From DDH964 sp963763205 (GTDB lineage: Bacteria > Desulfobacterota > Desulfuromonadia > Desulfuromonadales > DDH964): a DNA stretch of 64,000 nucleotides. The position numbers and the translations under genes are program-made. Below the pieces are notes generated by a model. It was given only the letters and a program-made list of their open reading frames with translations. It searched no databases and was not told the origin of the DNA. Each line of letters opens with the position of its first letter. Positions within the stretch are counted from its first letter, which is position 1. The stretch is from positions 62,001 through 126,000 of the forward strand of contig CAVXNQ010000010.1 of NCBI GenBank assembly GCA_963763205.1, in the 5' to 3' direction. Of the stretch, positions 59,328 through 64,000 are shown piece after piece.

Positions 59328-60450
59328 CTACCTCAGCCGCTTCACGGTCTTCTTCGCCGTGACCAGAAAGAGTACCGCCGCGATCAGCAGCAGCACCAGG
59401 ATGTTGGGGAGGAGCAGCGGCCAGACGTCGCCGGTGAGGAACAGGGTCTGCAGGTTGCTGACCAGGTAGCGGGCGGCGATGATGTGGGTCAGGGCGCGGA
59501 TCGGCAGCGGCATGGAGGCAATCTCGAAGATGAAGCCGGAGAGGAGGAAGGCCGGCAGAAAGCCGGTGATCACCGCCACCTGGGAGGCGACGAACTGGTT
59601 CTTGGTTACCGTCGAGATCAGCAGCCCCTGCCCCAGGGCGGCGAGCAGGAAGGCGGACGAGGTGGCCAACAGCGCCAGCAGCGAACCGCGGAAGGGAATC
59701 CCGAAGAGGAGGACCGAGACCGCCACACTGCCGAGCATCGCCGCCAGGCCGAGGACGAAGTAGGGGAGGAGCTTGCCGGCGATCAGCTCCAGGATCCCCA
59801 CCGGGGTGGCGAGGAGCGCCTCCATGGTGCCGCGCTCCCATTCCCGGGCGACGACCAGGGCGGTCAGCAGGGTGCCGATGATCGCCATGATGATCGCGAT
59901 CGCCCCGGGGACCAGCGAGTCGCGGCTGTCCAGTTGCGGGTTGAACCAGACCCGCGGCACCAGCAGCGGCCCCCCTTCGCCGGGCCGGCCCCGTTCCAGG
60001 CCCTGCCGGGCCTGCCAGCTGCCGACCACCCCCTGGGCATAGTTCTGCACGTAGTTGGCGGTGTTGGTCTCGCTGCCGTCGGCGATGATCTGCAGGTCCG
60101 GCGGCGCGCCGCGTTCCAGCCGCCGGTCGAAATCGGCCGGGATCACCACCAGCCCGCGCAGGCGCCCGGCGAGGAGCTGCGGCTGCAGCCGGCGGACGTC
60201 CCGCGCCTCCACCACGGCGAAGTAGGGGCTGGCGGCAAAGGCCCGGGCGAGGCTCTGGGCGCCCTGGCCGCTGCCCTCCACCACCACCCCGAGGGGGAGA
60301 CTGGCGGGCATCGAGGGAGACGCCGTAGCCGAACAGGAAGAGGAGGATCAGCGGCAGGACGAAGGCGATCAGCAGGCTGCTCGGGTCGCGCAGGATCTGC
60401 ACGAACTCCTTGCCCATCAGGGCCATCAGGCGGCGCAGCCGGGGACTCAT
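59328..60450 (-). CDS. ybhS: ABC-2 type efflux permease (YbhS-like), one frameshift
   Basis: From ATG 60450 (overlapping the end of the ATPase gene): MSPRLRRLMALMGKEFVQIL, an extra base near 60313 after FLFGYGVSL, then SLPLGVVVEGSGQ and so on. ALVVAREWERGTMEALLATP and the six membrane segments of the ABC-2 family are clear. About 374 residues. Pairs with YbhR-like permease. Most of the gene (59328-60311) is in one intact frame. Confidence 0.85.
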
Positions 60451-62185
60451 AGCGCCTCCTGGTGCTCGGCGTCCCAGCGCTCCAGAAGGGCGATGAAGGC
60501 ATCCTCCAGGGTCGGGTCGGGGAGCGCGCTGGAGCCACCTGCGTCTTGAGCTGCGTCGGGGGAGCCGCTGGCGATGATCCGCCCCTGGTAGACCAGGCCG
60601 ATGCGGTCGCAGTACTCGGCCTCGTCCATGAAGTGGGTGGTGACCAGCACCGTCACCCCCTTCTCCACCAGGCCGTTGATGTGGGTCCAGAACTCGCGGC
60701 GGGTGAGCGGGTCGACCCCCGAGGTCGGCTCGTCGAGGAACAGGACCGGCGGCTCGTGCATCACCGCGCAGGCGAGCGCCAGCCGCTGCTTGAAGCCGAG
60801 CGGGAGCTCCCCGGCCGCGTCGTCGAGGTGCGGCTGCAGGCCGAAGATCTCGACCATCTGCGCCACCATCGCCTGCGCGCTTCGCCGCGCAAGGCCGTAG
60901 ACCCCGGAGAAGAAGATCGAGGTTCTGGCGCGCCGACAGGTCGCCGTAGAGGGAGAACTTCTGCGCCATGTAGCCGAGCCGCGCCGCGGGCCTGGCCCGG
61001 CGCCTGGCGCAGGTCGAAGCCGACCACCCGCCCGCTGCCCGGCGCTGGGCTTCAGCAGGCCGCACAGCATCTTGAAGGTGGTCGACTTGCCGGCGCCGTT
61101 GGGTCCCAGCAGCCCGAAGATCTCGCCGCGGCGGATGCTGAAGTGTGACGTCGGCGACCGCGGTGAAATCGCCGAAGCGCTTGGTCAGCTCGTCCGCCTC
61201 GACGGTGGGACCGTCGCTTCCGGAGCCGGCGCCAGGCGTCGTCGGCGAGCACCGATTCGCCGCCCGGCCCGCCGCCGAGGAGATCGACGAAGGCGTCCTC
61301 GAAGCGCGGCGCCACCGCCACCAGCCGCGCCCCTCGCCGCGCCCAGCTCCGCCGGGGCGGGCGGAGCGGCGCCTTGGCGCAGCACCAGCCGCACGTTCTG
61401 CCCCTGGACGATGCCGTCCTGGACTTCGGGGCGCTGCAGAGCCCGGCGTCAGCAGCTGGCGGCGGTTGCCGCTCACGTCCCGGACCTGGAAGGAGCGCCC
61501 GGCCACCCGCGCGGTCAGCTGCTGCGGCGGGCCGGCAAAGAGCAGCTGCCCCTCGTTGAGCAGCAGCACCGCGTCGCACTTCTCCGCCTCGTCGAGATAG
61601 GCGGTCGACCAGAGCACCGCCGTCTCCTGGTCGACCAGTTCCCGGACCATCCGCCACAGTTCCCGCCGGCACACCGGGTCGACGCCGACGCTCGGCTCGT
61701 CGAGCAGCAGCAGCTGCGGCTTGCGGATCAGGGCGCAGGCGAGCCCCAGCTTCTGCTTCATCCCCCCCGAGAGCCGGCCGGCGAGCCGCCCCTGGAAGGG
61801 CGCAAGGGCGGTGAATTCGAGCAGCCGCGCGAACGCCGCGCTCGCGCGCGGCGCCGGTCACCCCGCGCAGATCGGCATAGAGGCGCAGGTTCTGCAGCAC
61901 CGAGAGATCCTCGTAGAGGCCGAACTTCTGCGGCATGTAGCCGATCAGCCGGGGCAGGTGGCGGGCGGCCCGGCGGGTGTCGTGGCCGAAGACCTCGATG
62001 GTCCCGGCAGCCGGCAGCAGCAGCCCGGCGAGCAGCCGGATCAGGGTCGTCTTGCCGGCGCCGTCCGGGCCGACCAGGCCGGTCACCCGCCCGGGGCGGA
62101 TCTCCGCACTGAGCTCGGCGAGGGCCGGCTCCCCCGGGACGTAGGCGAAGGCGAGCCGGTTGATGGCTACCGCGGGCGCGGGCAT
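60447..62185 (-). CDS. ybhF: ABC exporter ATPase with two nucleotide-binding domains (YbhF-like), many frameshifts
   Basis: MPAPAVAINRLAFAYVPGEP, Walker A GPDGAGKTT and GYMPQKFGLYEDLSVLQN open the first ATPase domain; LACALIRKPQLLLLDEPSVG is its signature and Walker B. A second domain has ELTKRFGDFTAV, GPNGAGKST (in the corrected frame) and LGFKQRLALACAVMHEPP with LFLDEPTSGVDP, ending ALLERWDAEHQEAL. At least seven one-base shifts are scattered from 61855 to 60540. The corrected length of about 579 residues matches E. coli YbhF (578). The density of errors is the highest in the window. Confidence 0.82.
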
Positions 62186-62188
62186 GGG

Positions 62189-63196
62189 TCAGCTCCCGCC
62201 GCCGGCCGCCGCCGCGCCGGCCAGGCGCACCGTGACCGGCATCCCCTGGCGCAGGCCGTGGTCGGGATTCTCGGCGATCACCCGCACCTGGTAGACCAGG
62301 CGGGTGCGCAGCTGTTCGGTCTGCACCGCCTTGGGGGTGAACTCGGCTTCCGGGGAGATGAACCCGACCTGCCCCCGGTAGGGGCGGTCGGGCCGGGTGT
62401 CGGTATAGATCTCGGCCGCCATCCCCGGGGCGAGCCGCCCCAGGTCCGGTTCGTCGACGTAGACCCGGACCCAGACCGGGTCGTCGAGGGTGAGGGTGGC
62501 GACGGTCTGCCCCGGCGCCACGATCGCCCCCGGTTCGACCACCCGGGTCAGCAGCACCCCGGCGTCGGGAGCCTGGATTTCCGTGTCGCCAAGACGGGTC
62601 CGGGCTGAAGCCAGGCGCGCCTGGGCCGCCTCGAGATCGGCCCGGGCGGCGGCGATGTCCTCCTGGCGGAAACCGGCCCGGGCCAGCTTCAGTCCCTGCC
62701 GGGCGGTCTCCAGCCGCGCCCGGGCCTCGCTCAGCCGGGCGGTGACATCGTCGAAGGCCTGGCGGGCGATGACCCCGGCGGCGAGCAGGTTCTGCTTGCG
62801 CCGGAAATCGAGTTCGAGGTTGGCGACCGTCGCCTCGCGCTCGCCCACCAGCGCTTTCGCCTGGGCCACTTCCTGGGGACGGTTGCCGGCCTCCAGCTTG
62901 GCCAGCTGCGCGGCGGCCTGGGCCTGTTGGGCTGCGGCCAGCCGCAGCTCGTCCTGGTAGGGGGTCTGCTCCAGGCGGGCGACGACCTGCCCGGAGGCGA
63001 GCCGGTCCCCCTCTTCGGCCTCCAGGGAGGCCACCCGGCCGCCGACGCGGAAGGCGAGGTCGACCTTGCGGATGTCGACGTTGCCATAGAGGGTCAGGCC
63101 GCGCTGCGGTTCATGCGTCTCCCGCAGCAGCCAGGCCGCCAGCGCCACCCCCGCCGCCACCACCAGCACCCCGACGATCAACAGCCGCTTTTTCAT
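62189..63196 (-). CDS. ybhG: HlyD/YbhG-type membrane fusion protein
   Basis: 335 residues, intact. MKKRLLIVGVLVVAAGVALAA is the membrane anchor; RKVDLAFRVGGRVASLEAEEGDRL the first lipoyl half; a long coiled coil (about 90-200, AQAAAQLAKLEAGNRPQEV); second lipoyl half IQAPDAGVLLTRVVEPGAI and a beta-barrel. It links the inner-membrane exporter to the outer membrane. Start overlaps the end of the regulator gene (ATGA). Length equals YbhG. Confidence 0.88.
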   Translation of the reverse strand: MKKRLLIVGVLVVAAGVALAAWLLRETHEPQRGLTLYGNVDIRKVDLAFRVGGRVASLEAEEGDRLASGQVVARLEQTPYQDELRLAAAQQAQAAAQLAKLEAGNRPQEVAQAKALVGEREATVANLELDFRRKQNLLAAGVIARQAFDDVTARLSEARARLETARQGLKLARAGFRQEDIAAARADLEAAQARLASARTRLGDTEIQAPDAGVLLTRVVEPGAIVAPGQTVATLTLDDPVWVRVYVDEPDLGRLAPGMAAEIYTDTRPDRPYRGQVGFISPEAEFTPKAVQTEQLRTRLVYQVRVIAENPDHGLRQGMPVTVRLAGAAAAGGGS

Positions 63197-63906
63197 GGTT
63201 GTTTCCTTTCCACCGGCGCCAATCCGGTATCCGGAGCCGCCAGGAGCGTGCGGGTCTGCTTCAGAATGAGGTCACGGATCTCCCCGGTTTCGGCCGCGCT
63301 GTAGCCGCAAAGGCCGATGCCCCGCACCACCGTCTCGCGGCCGAAGCGGAAGACCAGAACCTGGCCGAGCAGGGTCATGGCCTGCAGCCGCAGTTCGCGA
63401 TCCGCCTGCTGCCGCCCGCGGGCCGCGGCCAACAGCGCCGCCAGGGATTCCAGGAGCGGCTGCATGATGCGCTCGAAGACGATGGCATAGGCCGCCGAGG
63501 GGGACATCTGCTCGCGCAGGATGATGCGGCTGAAGCGCACCGCCTCGGGGGCGCCGACGACGAAATCGATCAGCCCCCCGAGCAGTTTCTCCAGCAGCAG
63601 CCCCGCGGCTCTGGCCGGCAGCACGCCGCCGGCGAGGGCGGTCCGGATCTCCGCCAGCAGCGGATCGAGGCCGAGGTGCACGCGGTCGCCGATATGCGCC
63701 ACCACCGCCCGATAGAGCCCCTCCTTGCCGCCGAAGTGGTAGGGGATGGCCGCCAGGTTGACGCGGGCCTTCTCCGCGAGCATGCGGGTCGTCGCCGCGG
63801 TAAACCCGTGCTCGCCGAAGATGTCCAGCCCGGCTTCGAGCAGCCGATCCCGGGTGCGGATCGGGTCCTCCGCGGTGGCTTTAGCGCGGCGTTCCTTGTT
63901 CGGCAT
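63193..63906 (-). CDS. cecR: TetR-family regulator with DUF1956 (CecR-like)
   Basis: 237 residues. HTH at about 25-70 (GFTAATTRMLAEKARVNLAAIPYHFGGKEGLY). The C-terminal domain contains GLIDFVVGAPEAVRFSRIILREQ and ALIFRF-like LVFRFGRETVVRG sequence, as in CecR (YbiH), which controls ybhGFSR in E. coli. First gene of the operon, translationally coupled to ybhG, with a palindromic operator 43 bp upstream of its start. It probably represses the operon until a drug-like ligand binds. Confidence 0.88.
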   Translation of the reverse strand: MPNKERRAKATAEDPIRTRDRLLEAGLDIFGEHGFTAATTRMLAEKARVNLAAIPYHFGGKEGLYRAVVAHIGDRVHLGLDPLLAEIRTALAGGVLPARAAGLLLEKLLGGLIDFVVGAPEAVRFSRIILREQMSPSAAYAIVFERIMQPLLESLAALLAAARGRQQADRELRLQAMTLLGQVLVFRFGRETVVRGIGLCGYSAAETGEIRDLILKQTRTLLAAPDTGLAPVERKQP

Positions 63907-63948
63907 GCCGGATCCTTTCGGTTTTTTCCTACTCTATCGCACTGTTGC

Positions 63949-63974
63949 ATTTAATTCAATCGATCGAATTAAAT
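63949..63974. promoter_or_regulatory. Palindromic operator upstream of cecR-ybhGFSR
   Basis: ATTTAATTC - N8 - GAATTAAAT, perfect 9-bp arms in an AT-rich block about 43 bp before the cecR ATG. The local AT richness also fits the promoter -10/-35 region. Typical size for a TetR-type dimer site. Confidence 0.68.
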
Positions 63975-64000
63975 TTACCTGTCCATCCGGCCCCGGTCAC

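Overview
The window is GC-rich with three enhancer-dependent (sigma-54) activators, six good -24/-12 promoters, large NAD-type glutamate dehydrogenases, tungsten-type aldehyde:ferredoxin oxidoreductases (AOR), and a membrane Fe-S oxidoreductase next to etfBA. This mix suggests an anaerobic, respiring deltaproteobacterium of the Desulfuromonas/Geobacter type. That assignment is an inference from gene content, not from a marker gene. About half of the operons carry one-base indels inside otherwise well conserved genes, so the assembly looks error-prone and most broken frames are probably sequencing errors.

Layout. 1-5.3 kb (minus): gabT1 - NAD-GDH1 - moaD-like - AOR1 (cut by the window edge), behind a sigma-54 promoter with a tandem palindromic enhancer. 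5.4-9.5 kb (minus): a lower-GC cassette with an XRE regulator, a conserved unknown, an exported trypsin-TPR protease, a DUF2971 protein, a small membrane protein and a small unknown; its operator overlaps the first start codon. 9.6-18.2 kb (plus): a sensor kinase and an NtrC-type regulator, then a tandem palindromic enhancer, a sigma-54 promoter and a livKHMGF-type ABC transporter. 18.3-22.7 kb: a PAS-sigma-54 activator, a glycine-zipper outer membrane protein, an MBL-fold hydrolase and a universal stress protein. 22.8-27.5 kb (minus): a second liv-type transporter behind its own sigma-54 promoter. 28.1-31.3 kb: a fusion of an SLC5 symporter, a STAC-like linker, GAF and a PP2C phosphatase.

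31.3-49.4 kb is the metabolic core. A divergent pair, gabT2 (minus, with two small genes) and a PAS-sigma-54 activator (plus), precedes a long plus-strand operon: NAD-GDH2, AOR2, glutaryl-CoA dehydrogenase, thiolase, 3-hydroxyacyl-CoA dehydrogenase, membrane Fe-S oxidoreductase, EtfB, EtfA and a family III CoA-transferase. Read together these give a nearly complete route from 5-aminovalerate (or GABA by the first module) through the semialdehyde to glutarate, glutaryl-CoA, crotonyl-CoA and acetyl-CoA. The ferredoxin-linked AOR stands where an NAD(P) semialdehyde dehydrogenase would be expected. No crotonase is present in the window.

49.4-57.3 kb is a decayed, mosaic stretch: an IS110 remnant, an IS3 remnant, a methyltransferase fragment, truncated copies of the 20-21.7 kb locus, and intact genes for a beta-barrel protein, a cupin, a membrane protein, an SRPBCC protein and an MFS exporter. 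57.4-64 kb holds a glutamine amidotransferase and a complete cecR-ybhGFSR-like efflux operon (minus) with a palindromic operator. No tRNA, rRNA or CRISPR was seen.
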